From positions 1 through 24,073 of the IMG/VR virus record IMGVR_UViG_3300043571_000100: DNA of 24,073 bases, one strand, 5' to 3'. The position numbers were made by a program, and so were the translations under genes. Origin of the DNA: a virus. Below, in pieces: positions 9,301 through 15,031 of the stretch; within the stretch, counting starts at the first letter, position 1; each line of letters opens with the position of its first letter. The notes below the pieces were generated by a model that made no database searches, was not told where the DNA came from, and was given only the letters and a program-made list of their open reading frames with translations.

Positions 9301-9360
9301 CGGGGACTCGACCTTGCCCAACTTGGCCTGAACGGCCTTGGCAAACCGGGATTCAGCCAT
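304..9360 (-). CDS. Giant internal virion / polyvalent protein with two ADP-ribosyltransferase-like domains (T7 gp16 position)
   Basis: A 3018-residue protein, last of the ejectosome-like genes. ATG start with SD AGGAG six bases upstream, overlapping the previous stop. Seen in order: Gly/Ala-rich N-terminus (to about 340); coiled coil (about 380-480); metallopeptidase-like domain (about 495-690) with EExxH at 559-563 in place of HExxH; Pro/Ala linker (about 720-778); a domain around 780-1060 with ALYSPNA, GIKTNSFYQN and MDMW (Asp1006) that may be HhH-glycosylase-like; ADP-ribosyltransferase-like domain 1 (VYHGT, His1450, to about 1690) and domain 2 (VYHGT, His1747, to about 1895); charged coiled coils (about 1908-2150); a long helical C-terminus with a GYFPRQR motif and a hydrophobic stretch near 2790-2825. 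Two copies of EREGTLTP lie near 2920 and 2985. Position and size suggest ejection into the host like T7 gp16; the domains are those of phage polyvalent proteins. I see no transglycosylase motif. Function is inferred. Confidence 0.85.
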   Translation of the reverse strand: MAESRFAKAVQAKLGKVESPFAAAMRKRVSREVEAQLPGGQPEEQGALALGQIAGSLAMETLGGEGGPVTEVVSKAVMGEAPAGVTIEQAARMSVEERARRGTTTAEAVVGTIAAKTAAKLRGAGMLASLASFEQDRGLEAFARGAQQTTVLGSDDVMTNLTSAVTQGPTSMAEYMLLSRVPIAGTALASASFFLEGAGASAFQIEEAAKAGEMPYSRARQYLGAAVGGGIESATEMIGGKVAAGFARTTAAEFLARGVGRTAAGRAVKGFAGGAVTEGIEEGAASLSTNYLRKPISGEKMKAFGPALEEAWYDSLYGSVGGAGAQVVGVPIAMGQESRVRRRISDALAKSQTEYSDPAYWERIAPTTVGAMQGMTEAERMVEVQASEEAAVQARGDIAVAQQKAAMLVQKQADAAKKIATAKRKKDDAGVQAAEQEMNAIVTEIAQHQKDMAVLAADKVAADTRLAAATAFMAQRQPRRVMSMDDVMRVEQVTAANPTTEADVAAMKQLSSLGYDVVFYDDANADRQAFFSPATPNTLYIRAGNDAQTLGEVIGIGFEEAIHSIQLTDGKLWQALRNSFDERSVLEAAVNYFGPQVTAEDRVAVASAAAALNGDRSGNVDHIMRRWGTALTDAEGTANHIRDGITTLFRTGRAPGLLGRVLARTGLRGRQAATALKVYDAMLKRERAAPAPTEMAGRLREAQQGIAAFQRVEAEAKRRAQPAPSGATPAPAAAPAAPPAPSAPAPVPPTAVPAAAPAAAPAVGASGMTAAEAAAAETPDFKAMVNLAVNNIRASDKKFAKGKRIYPIMEAMERDPASLSEEDREIGRRLQQEMYAEFGPEFRSMWARARRPASDIGHKREKATGRYVGAPDWVGGSPAKLKTLRTKLRQLAVEGEAGRMWYENSSRAILEITGGDVEEAERIVALIALYSPNATVPANTSMALTAYFQWKAGMPIDAGFSVADRKAEALLVRGQMWSGIKTNSFYQNLMVEIDPSKLDPGVATMDMWMAIAFDYGSKALDQGPKYKFAEREIQRLADELGWKAHQVQAAIWTAMKGRIDPIRGALREREIDEGIGTVTKEIDKKTGKETEKFVIPAENRYRHYRLAHEMGMAYALNTADIEQSKYDFSDALRERMVQMSWEATPSTSTGRSLPGIHAAPLAQKFEYLQAVKAALTENNRDAIADMVGLPQGTTVDGFSAWLGDIGAGAQTFVPVPSAGAGKSRKIKPAATALLDLAAAIRGLVMEQDAVVYHTPVFDDAKIRHNGIELTTARPLDQQEMQALYSAVIAKFNTQELAPAYRPDGARILNFTDIANADFQRGVREVLESLPDTFGGGTVTTRSFRSDGDYIGNDWQRSPNGEDYRSRIQSQRPDLLQRVADLRSRVEAVNRDFDAKYGWGPTAVVSGTVSARRRASDAEYLAAAARGDTATGQRMAIEAGAAAGYRFEVYHGTNGPNFTVFDIEKGGSKTGAESAQIGMFATDNPKVAEEYSRNIGMGGVFDLAFGGPISALRDEAANTDEGKRLKAVHQDALDELQAAIDARAAETRQIFADKLADILSPDPIVRNRELDEFVNSARSSDSWWNTPRLKEAQSKVGETRNALTQFLYERVSDALPNRRVLHLLAKIDNPAIYDAEGKTPAEFALTPKIQAAIAAGHDGVIFKNLIDPTEPSTHYVVFRPEQFKSADPFTYDDQGNVIPLSRRFDVAETDIRMARRPRELSEFTPEWRAWFGDSKVVDEQGRPLVVYHGTMSQEDFDQFEDYGRKVEDRGGLLAFFSTSPDVASEFAFAKYREVDGKRVNYSARLIPVYLNIRKPFDVRNTEEAETILNQWGATEDWKFRAMRGDWDVLEEPTFVEFIRNLGYDGIVTQERGVINYGIFDSNQAKSIFNERPTQAPGLRAARRRVPAGEIKDAGKRLTAARVALEAARKTGDEAKIADARKEFKAALRGLRSVGKIDAPSLAFAIGRRAGQVAGVMKGRKMAAREVRDVEQAKAAAKRDELRSKFKNRMAAFNERLDREVARNDALRVRMERARRLAELRRDEAAERAERKALRAWFAGQAKGAAAGWAEAKKEMVEIRKQAAEIISSLPRSMRGKYVDALATMRTPSGVAVVARRVMQDLYRAEAIETVSDINRLRKRVKKVGLRADTRAAIKAQLDTAFGLLATGKKRLLPFTDSIDLRNRIISARQALANAQDSFDLEREEYRAGRDGRAEEVAADSAVLGATINTLTPLPAQPTASQAPQPGIVRQLLTEFMNMDAYTLMQRLEGGESGVLGKMWNQLKAGKNAMTVARRAIDESIDGSLRRAGYAGYDGYAARAAGLYGDTSAETVTVRMGGVDRMIPVDMMLNIAAFDEDTVSLLTDANDPESRGSPIVFSTYRKGDPILLTQQEHAAIVAGLTAEQRALIEDMKAILEERIRPMAFEIYFQINGRQPDTVVGYFPRQRLGDEIGDANIDINMDPTQVVSTMLSNAGFLKERVAARSTLVVSGLMRTMDSHIDESLRLIHLSLPLRYAMSVLKTTPVRTSMERVLGDGANDAVRKLVLNGVGLSGRPTNDLIEKLNSNVSGALITLNPKTWIRQLGGAFRLSSEMSPTALAEGSARSLAMTLAQRKERIAYIEGLNGYLYDRHRRSQIGIFANVIGDPRTGTEQWVTAMQATGRSLATLGESAAAGDFMRAAQALREGTMTVGKISRSADGVIRAVDRQIMLVAFEGFRADLKRRNPGMADAQVDRMAAQMAEDAFRRTQNVSDALDDTLYAAVNKFNKGIGRVLFPFSSDPLKGHNQLRRAIMSGDPVQIGRTTAGIAGNMALAAAVNPLWALAGLAVANLFGGDEEDEEIIRRMLMEREMKYSASGLAADAVSSVAGYSGIIASGLVEAAMSSPEMADDVMEPLAIRMIGDAAKQAAGATQATSTLMEYERKEREGTLTPTERARIPELRRNRARGFADVTGTTLQLGGIPVVSPIRTIVRTAEQVRPPASRLLTEYRKREREGTLTPAQRRRMAELERLERIRKATQPSP

Positions 9361-9363
9361 GTG

Positions 9364-10860
9364 TCACTCCTGACCCTGAAGTTGGCGGAGAGCCTGAGCG
9401 GCGGCGAGAATCGCCTGCCGCTGCGCTGGGTCGTACGGGAACTGGGACCAGTCGCCCGTGTACTCGCGTGCCTTGATCGCTTCCTCGATGTTCAGGATGC
9501 GATCGACGATCTGTTCCGGCTCCGCGCCTTCCATGCCGAGGGCACGCGCTCCAGCCATGATCGCCTCGTCGCCTCCTCCGGCAGGCTGGCCGGGCGCGGA
9601 CGGTGCCATGCCCGCACGCTCCTGCTGGCGCATCTTGGCCGTCTGCACCGATGCGGGCTCGACCACCTGCGATGCAGGCAGCCGGGGCAGGACGCCGTCC
9701 GTCTTGTTGGCAATGTTCAGCGCATCGACCATCGTCGCCAGACCCGGCTCGTCCACGGCAAGCACCGGACCCCAGCCGAGGTTCTCGGAGACCATGTTGA
9801 ACGTGTCGAGGAACGACATGATCTCGTCCGGGTTGTACTGCCCGTCCTGCGTCGGGCGCGGAAGCGTCACCGGGGCAGGAAGGAACGGCAGCATCCCGGG
9901 CGTCTTCATCGCCTGCATCAGGTTCACGAGCGGCATCACGCCTCCGCCTTGCCCGCGCAGATTGTCGATCACCGTCGTCGCCTGCGGCTGAAGAACGTCA
10001 GCCGGGCTGCGGTTGAGCGCACGGACGCCCTCCAGCATCGCAAGCCCGTACGGCTTGTCCTGAAGCCCGCGTGCCATCGCGTCGTACTGGCGCATCTTGC
10101 CGTCGTACATGACGGTGTACATCTCCTGCGCCGTCTGCGCGAACTCGGCCGGGACGGCCTTGCCGTGCCACATCGTCCGGGCGTCCTTGTTCTTCATGAA
10201 CGACCCAAGTTGGTTGATCGCCATCTGCGGGTCGAACTCGTACATCATCGTTAGGTAGGCGTTGATCTCCGGGTCGGAGTACTCGCTCACCTTCTTCGCC
10301 ATCGCGTCGAAGTACGGGGCGAACGCCTGCTTCCGGGCGATGAGATCCTGCACCTGCCGGAACTGCTTGCGTGCCTGAGACCGAGACTCGATCGCGCCGA
10401 ACCACTGCGGCACCGTCAGGCGGATCACCTGCCTCTGGCCGTCCTCGTCGGTGAATGCGACCGCCGGGGTGCCGTCGGCGACGGCCCCGAACTCCAGCAT
10501 CTCCAGCCCCTCGTAGTCGCCGTTCTCGATTCCCTGCACCGCCTGCATGAACGACGGCCTGCGCGGAACAGACGGGTTCGGCGCATACATCGCCTTGTCC
10601 TCGTCGGCACGGCGGACAAGGTCGTTGACGAAGTTCGGAAGTTCGTCCTCGGTCAGCGTGCGCTGTTCGAGCGTCACCCGCTGGCCGACATCGTCTCGAC
10701 CGGGCCTGTATTCCATCGTCCGGGGCGGGCCGACCTTGTCTTCGCCCGGCCTGTATTCCATCGTCCTCATGTCGCTCCCGGGCACGGCGAACACCGAGGT
10801 CCGGTCGGAGTTCACGCGAAACGGCGGCTGAGGCGAGAATTGGGTGTCCTGTCCGTTCAT
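9364..10860 (-). CDS. Putative internal virion protein (T7 gp15 position)
   Basis: A 498-residue protein, three bases upstream of the giant gene and starting seven bases after the methionine-rich protein. ATG with a GAGGAA Shine-Dalgarno. No enzymatic motif is recognised. Residues about 30-60 hold two copies of a 15-residue repeat (RTMEYRPG core). The middle is mixed helical, with a segment around KKVSEYSDPEINAYLTMMYEFD and a DNLRGQGGG loop; the C-terminus is Ala/Gln-rich and probably helical (ending ILAAAQALRQLQGQE). There is no signal peptide and no clear membrane segment. In T7-like phages the gene between the gp14-like and gp16-like proteins encodes gp15, which forms the periplasmic part of the ejection channel. 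T7 gp15 is 747 residues, so this protein is shorter. The role rests on gene order rather than on recognisable sequence similarity. Confidence 0.75.
   Translation of the reverse strand: MNGQDTQFSPQPPFRVNSDRTSVFAVPGSDMRTMEYRPGEDKVGPPRTMEYRPGRDDVGQRVTLEQRTLTEDELPNFVNDLVRRADEDKAMYAPNPSVPRRPSFMQAVQGIENGDYEGLEMLEFGAVADGTPAVAFTDEDGQRQVIRLTVPQWFGAIESRSQARKQFRQVQDLIARKQAFAPYFDAMAKKVSEYSDPEINAYLTMMYEFDPQMAINQLGSFMKNKDARTMWHGKAVPAEFAQTAQEMYTVMYDGKMRQYDAMARGLQDKPYGLAMLEGVRALNRSPADVLQPQATTVIDNLRGQGGGVMPLVNLMQAMKTPGMLPFLPAPVTLPRPTQDGQYNPDEIMSFLDTFNMVSENLGWGPVLAVDEPGLATMVDALNIANKTDGVLPRLPASQVVEPASVQTAKMRQQERAGMAPSAPGQPAGGGDEAIMAGARALGMEGAEPEQIVDRILNIEEAIKAREYTGDWSQFPYDPAQRQAILAAAQALRQLQGQE
10703..10765 (-). 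repeat. Two exact 18-bp direct repeats encoding a 15-residue repeat
   Basis: The 18-base sequence GGCCTGTATTCCATCGTC (plus-strand reading) occurs at 10703-10720 and again at 10748-10765, a 45-base offset in frame with the gp15-position gene. It encodes two copies of the motif TMEYRPG, the full repeat unit being 15 residues. Confidence 0.85.
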
Positions 10861-10867
10861 TGGTTCC

Positions 10868-11461
10868 TCACATTCCCATGCCGAACATGATCCGCCGTGC
10901 CCGTTCGCTCGCCATCGACTCCCGTGCGGACTGCAATCCCTGCTGGGCCACGAACATCTTGCCGTAGGGGTTCATCTGCGACAGCCCGGCGCGAAGGCCC
11001 ATCGGGTTCTGCTCCTCCTGCATCTGCTGCTCGATGCTGCTCATGGGCTGCATCGCGGTGCCCTGCACCCCGGCGGCGATTCCCTTGAACGTGCCACGGT
11101 CCTCCTCGGCCTGACCGAGGATCTCCTTGCGGCGCTGCGCGGAAGCCTGCTCTTCGCGTGCCATCTGGTCACGGAACATCGCCTCCTGACCGACCCGGGA
11201 CATCATCTGGCCCGTGGCGACGTTGGCAGGCTGCATCCCGCCCATGATCGACGCGCCAGCGCCGACGAACGGGTTGCGGAGGTCGGTCTGCGAGAGACCC
11301 GCACCGATGCCTTGGGCCATTCCGGTCCCAGCCATCATCGCGAACCGACCGAGGTTCTGCATGAACGTCATGTCCTGCTGCTGCCTGCGAAACGCCTGCA
11401 TCTCGTCCCACGACCGGGATCCGCCGCCCATCGGGCTCTGCTGCATCGGTGAAAGTGCCAT
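10868..11461 (-). CDS. Methionine- and glutamine-rich putative virion protein
   Basis: A 197-residue protein of unknown family lying between the gp14-like and gp15-position genes, so probably part of the ejection machinery or its assembly. By direct count about 25 residues are methionine (near 13%), spread along the whole chain and ending IMFGMGM; glutamine is also very frequent. A central Gly/Ala-rich, mildly hydrophobic stretch (about residues 38-75) is followed by a charged helical segment with EEQASAQRRKE. It starts MALSPM, and the neighbouring gp14-like protein starts MALFSS. The ATG at 11461 has GGAG six bases upstream, and the gap to the upstream gene is 21 bases. A real gene is supported by codon use, spacing and the operon; the function is unknown. 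Confidence 0.7.
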   Translation of the reverse strand: MALSPMQQSPMGGGSRSWDEMQAFRRQQQDMTFMQNLGRFAMMAGTGMAQGIGAGLSQTDLRNPFVGAGASIMGGMQPANVATGQMMSRVGQEAMFRDQMAREEQASAQRRKEILGQAEEDRGTFKGIAAGVQGTAMQPMSSIEQQMQEEQNPMGLRAGLSQMNPYGKMFVAQQGLQSARESMASERARRIMFGMGM

Positions 11462-11482
11462 TGTGTCTCCGTCCTTTCGTTG

Positions 11483-12445
11483 TCAGTATGGTCTGAGAGC
11501 GCCGCCGTACAGCCCGAACAGGCCCGACGCGATGCCGCCGCCGACGCCTCCGGCGATCGCCGCAGCCGTCTGGTATCCGGCACCCGCGTACTGCGCGGCC
11601 GCCTCCTTGCCTCCGAGGACGCGGGCGACGCGCTCGCGCTCGACGTTGACCTGTGCCTGAAGGAAGTCCGAGCCGAGGCCGATGACCTGACGCGCCGTCT
11701 CCTCCTGCGTGGCAAACCGCTGCTGGCCGAGTTGCTGCCGCATCTGGAGACCTCCGGTCACCCGCTGGCCCATCAGGCCCATCTGCCCGGCAAGCCGCTG
11801 CTGCTGCAACTGGGTCATGCCGGAGACGGCCGCCTGCTCGATGCCCGCCAACTGGCTCGCGTACTGCTCCTCGACCACGCCGCGCTGGAGCGCCCCGGCA
11901 CGCTGCTCGGCGGCCAGAGCGGCCTGACCGAACGTCGTCCCGCCGAGGCCCGTGAACGCCTGTGCCTGAGTGAGCCTGCGAAGGTTCGACTCGGTGGCCG
12001 AGTCGATCGCCGCGAGCGTGTTGACCCGTCCGACCTCGGCCGTCGCCCGGACCCGGCCCATGCCCTCGCCGAACCGCTGCTCGACCTGCTGCGCCTGCTG
12101 GGCATATGCGGTTTCGAGTTCGCGGTATCGGGTGTCGTAGTCTGCGATCAGGGTGTTGTAGTCCTGCGTGTACCGATCGAGGTTCTGGCTGCGTGCGGAC
12201 ACGAACGTGTTCAGGAGATCCTGCTGCGCGGCACGCTGGTAGTTGGCAAGGTCGCCGTACTCGTACTGCGTCCACTGCGTCATGTTGCGGATCTGCCGGG
12301 CCTTGGCGTCCGCAGCCTGCTTCGCAAGCACGCCTGATGCGATGCTTCCGACGCCAGCGGCGATGCCACCGACGGCAAGCCCGGTGCCGACGGCCGCCGC
12401 CGCGCTTCCAAGACCGATTCCGATGAGCGATGAGAACAGTGCCAT
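11483..12445 (-). CDS. gp14-like internal virion / ejection protein with hydrophobic ends
   Basis: A 320-residue protein. The N-terminus (residues about 3-42) is a Gly/Ala-rich hydrophobic segment (IGIGLGSAAAAVGTGLAV and onward). The centre is long, Gln/Ala/Arg-rich and predicted coiled coil, with many AQQ, EQR and LQQQ patterns. The C-terminus (about 293-315) is again Gly/Ala-rich and hydrophobic, ending in GGALRPY. Membrane-seeking ends around a helical core match the build of T7 gp14, the ejected protein that inserts in the outer membrane, and of equivalents in other short-tailed phages. Gene order supports this: it directly follows the tail nozzle and GNAT genes. The ATG lies one base after the GNAT stop, with AAGGAA upstream. 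Assignment rests on architecture and synteny; sequence identity to T7 gp14 cannot be judged here. Confidence 0.7.
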   Translation of the reverse strand: MALFSSLIGIGLGSAAAAVGTGLAVGGIAAGVGSIASGVLAKQAADAKARQIRNMTQWTQYEYGDLANYQRAAQQDLLNTFVSARSQNLDRYTQDYNTLIADYDTRYRELETAYAQQAQQVEQRFGEGMGRVRATAEVGRVNTLAAIDSATESNLRRLTQAQAFTGLGGTTFGQAALAAEQRAGALQRGVVEEQYASQLAGIEQAAVSGMTQLQQQRLAGQMGLMGQRVTGGLQMRQQLGQQRFATQEETARQVIGLGSDFLQAQVNVERERVARVLGGKEAAAQYAGAGYQTAAAIAGGVGGGIASGLFGLYGGALRPY

Positions 12446-12446
12446 G

Positions 12447-12899
12447 TCAGAGTTCCTTGATGTGAGACCTCTCGACCATCCGGTAGCCCATGCGGCCGAC
12501 CAGAGCGCCGACCGGGGATTCGCCTTGGATGATCAGGTCGGAGATTGAGACGGCAACCGCGTTCTGCTCGCGTGCCCATTCCTCGAACGCCTTCACCAGC
12601 ATGATCCCGCCGCGCCCGGCGCGGCTTTCCTCGTTCACCCACCACAGGAGTTCGGTGGCGATCACGTTCGTCGGCGACATCCAGAACGGCGTGAGGATTC
12701 CCGCCAGCATGCCGACGGCCTTGCCGTCCTCGTCGATGACAAACAGAACCCCGTTCTGGATGATGCCAGCCACCGTCTGAGCCATCTCAGCGACAGATGG
12801 ATGCACAAATCCCCGGAACTCGGAATAGGCGATGAACTTCTGCCCCATCTCAATGATGTCGGCAATGTCATCCGGCGTTGCCTTCCTGATGATGCTCAT
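12447..12899 (-). CDS. GNAT-fold acetyltransferase-like protein (T7 gp13 position)
   Basis: A 150-residue protein starting MSIIRKATPDDIADI, the usual opening of GNAT N-acetyltransferases. The acetyl-CoA binding region is recognisable as ELLWWVNEE followed by SRAGRGG and an amphipathic helix (KAFEEWAREQNA), a version of the R/Q-x-x-G-x-G/A loop. The end (GRMGYRMVERSHIKEL) is the common C-terminal GNAT strand pattern. The ATG at 12899 overlaps the stop of the nozzle gene as ATGA; an upstream in-frame extension is possible but would overlap the nozzle gene by over 120 bases and lacks support. Between nozzle and gp14-like genes, this is the position of T7 gene 13. In the virion module it could act in assembly or be an ejected modifier. 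Substrate unknown. Confidence 0.8.
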   Translation of the reverse strand: MSIIRKATPDDIADIIEMGQKFIAYSEFRGFVHPSVAEMAQTVAGIIQNGVLFVIDEDGKAVGMLAGILTPFWMSPTNVIATELLWWVNEESRAGRGGIMLVKAFEEWAREQNAVAVSISDLIIQGESPVGALVGRMGYRMVERSHIKEL

Positions 12900-15031
12900 G
12901 TCGGGTCCACCACGCCGCGACGCGGCCCAAGCGGGTTGGCGTCGATTCCGACGCGCTCCATCGCGAACGGGTAGCCGAGAGATGAGATCCGAAGGAACGC
13001 AGCGTTCCCGCGCACCCGGCACCGCAGGCGGTTGTTCACGCCCTCCTCGATGTCTCCAAGTTCGGTGACGGTCGCCTCGTCGAAACCCTCCTGAGTGACC
13101 TCGACGGAACTTGACGTGTCGGTGTCAAGCACGGTCGCGTCGTCGTCGGTGACAATGTGGTCGTACAGGGCAATCGTCGGATCGGTGATGTTGGTCTGGG
13201 AATCGACCGTGCGCTGGAGGTAGACGACCTGCGGCCCGCCCGTCTCGGGAGGAACCACGAACCGGACCACCCAGCGGAAATTGCTGCTGGCCACCGGATC
13301 TTCCCACACACGAGTGATCTCGTACCTGTTGATCGAATCTCGGTAGACGCGGTCGGCCTCGGCCGTGAACGTCTCCTGCACCGTGTACACGTCGATCACG
13401 CTCTTGGCGAACTCGCCGCTGACGTAGTCGGCGAACGATGCTCCGTTGGCACCATTGTCAAGAGTGGACGCCCAACTCGTGGTAGATGCGCTCCCGCCGT
13501 CATACTCGCGCTCGGTCTCCGAAAGCACCTGCAACGTGTTGATCGTCGTGCCGATGGCGATCTGTGCGGTGTCTGCCGTCCTGAGCGTCACGGCCGGAAG
13601 ATCCGCGTCGCCCTTCACGTTCGTGTTCGGGGTGTACACGTCTGCCCCGAGTTCGACCTGAACCTCCTTGATCATCACGAGATTCGGCTGCGAATTCAGG
13701 ATCGGACCCATCGATACGCGGGTCGGGATGCGCTGCGAGGCGCGGTCGCCGCTCGGCGGGTTCAGGTTCTGGTCGTACCCGGCTGCCGCGTAGCCGTCCA
13801 TCGCGCAAGTGATCTTCTGGTCGAAGAACCCGATCATGCCCTGCTTGCTTCCGTAGACGGCGACTTGGTTGCGCCCGTCCTCGGTAACGAACTGGGCCGC
13901 GCTCTTCGCGCCACGGAAGTCAGGATCGACCATCTTGAACGGGAAGAACCCGTCGGTCTGGTCAGAATAGAACAGGTGCGTGCTGGTGGACGGCAGCAGG
14001 TTGTCGTTCATCCAGCACATCAGGCCGCGCCGTTCGATGTCGTAGAACAGCACCGTCTCCATGTTCTCCCACCGAACTTGGTTGAAGAACGAGTCAAGCC
14101 TGTTGAGCGAGATGAGCGACCCACGGTCCACGTTGAAGTCGTTCGGTGCGATCCGGTAGAGCCCTTCCTGAGCCATCAGGTAGATGGACTTCTCCGGCCC
14201 GTTCGACCACGCACGCGGGCCGACGATGCCGATGTTGCGGCTCATCTGCACGAGTGCGGCACGGTCATCGGTTGCCGGGTCGGAAGTCAGGTATGTCAGC
14301 GTCCGCTGCCCGGCAAAGATGATCCCGGTCTGGCCGAACGGGATCAGCGCCACGATCTCGTCGCCGGGCGAGCCGATCGTCCCGGTGTTTCCGGCGATGG
14401 CGTCGCCGATCGTCGTGCTTGGAGTCCAGTCGTCGGCATTGACCACGTCCGACATGAACCAGATGTTCTCGATGCCCTTGACCCCAGCGAGGACGATGCG
14501 GCTGCCGTACAGAACGATCAACGTCGCCTTGTATGCCGTGCCGCCGATCGTGTTGGTGACGGTCGCGTTCGGACCTGTCCATGCTTCCCACACGGGGGGC
14601 TCGACGGACAAGTCGATCCGCCTGTAGTTGAGGCCATCGACGAGGTAGATGTACTTTCCCCTCTGCACCGCCTCGACGTTGGCGGTGGTTGACACCGCAG
14701 CGCCGCTCCCGCCGCCGGACTGTAGAACCTGAGACGAGGTCGTCGCCCCGATGGCAAGCGAGTAGATCTTGCCATCAGCGACGTAGTAGATCCGGTCCTT
14801 GACGGTAGGAGGCGTTCCGCTGTAGGCGATGCCGCGCACGATGCACTGCACCGCATGGGTCGTGTCGAGAATGCGGTTGAAGCCCGGTCGCGTGCCGAGG
14901 CGAACGCGCCTGCGGTAGGTGTCCGCAGGGAACATGTTGATGATGTCGTGCGTGTAGCCCTCCGGAATCCCCGCATACGCGAAGTCCGTGTGCCAGCCCT
15001 TCAGGGGGATGATGGCGGGGGCGTAGGGCAA
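12896..15031 (-). CDS. Tail nozzle (tail tubular protein B-like, T7 gp12 position)
   Basis: A 711-residue structural protein. The N-terminal third is beta-rich, with segments such as RIYYVADGKIYSL, KYIYLVDGLNYRRIDL and SRIVLAGVKGIENIWFMSD, the blade-like repeats typical of podovirus tail nozzle proteins that form the distal DNA channel. DDWTPSTTIGDAIAG and EIVALIPFGQTGIIFAGQRT are also typical of these hubs, as is the C-terminal MERVGIDANPLGPRRG. Length is close to T7 gp12 (794). The start appears to be TTG at 15031, immediately after the TAG stop of the preceding fibre gene, with GAGG nine to ten bases upstream; no ATG occurs before residue 33. It would bind the adaptor ring above and fibres around it. 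Confidence in the family role is good, though the exact family is not named. Confidence 0.8.
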   Translation of the reverse strand: MPYAPAIIPLKGWHTDFAYAGIPEGYTHDIINMFPADTYRRRVRLGTRPGFNRILDTTHAVQCIVRGIAYSGTPPTVKDRIYYVADGKIYSLAIGATTSSQVLQSGGGSGAAVSTTANVEAVQRGKYIYLVDGLNYRRIDLSVEPPVWEAWTGPNATVTNTIGGTAYKATLIVLYGSRIVLAGVKGIENIWFMSDVVNADDWTPSTTIGDAIAGNTGTIGSPGDEIVALIPFGQTGIIFAGQRTLTYLTSDPATDDRAALVQMSRNIGIVGPRAWSNGPEKSIYLMAQEGLYRIAPNDFNVDRGSLISLNRLDSFFNQVRWENMETVLFYDIERRGLMCWMNDNLLPSTSTHLFYSDQTDGFFPFKMVDPDFRGAKSAAQFVTEDGRNQVAVYGSKQGMIGFFDQKITCAMDGYAAAGYDQNLNPPSGDRASQRIPTRVSMGPILNSQPNLVMIKEVQVELGADVYTPNTNVKGDADLPAVTLRTADTAQIAIGTTINTLQVLSETEREYDGGSASTTSWASTLDNGANGASFADYVSGEFAKSVIDVYTVQETFTAEADRVYRDSINRYEITRVWEDPVASSNFRWVVRFVVPPETGGPQVVYLQRTVDSQTNITDPTIALYDHIVTDDDATVLDTDTSSSVEVTQEGFDEATVTELGDIEEGVNNRLRCRVRGNAAFLRISSLGYPFAMERVGIDANPLGPRRGVVDPT

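Noticed and set aside
304-9360. N4-type virion RNA polymerase, because of the protein size and ejectosome position
   Set aside because: I could not find the conserved polymerase motifs. Recognisable pieces are peptidase-like and ART-like, and the C-terminus is helical without a polymerase pattern.
304-9360. Lytic transglycosylase domain as in the N-terminus of T7 gp16
   Set aside because: The N-terminal 340 residues are Gly/Ala-rich without the catalytic Glu-Ser motif and the usual transglycosylase signature.
13157-14692. A 511-codon plus-strand open frame
   Set aside because: It is antisense to the tail nozzle gene, has no ribosome site and no domain pattern.
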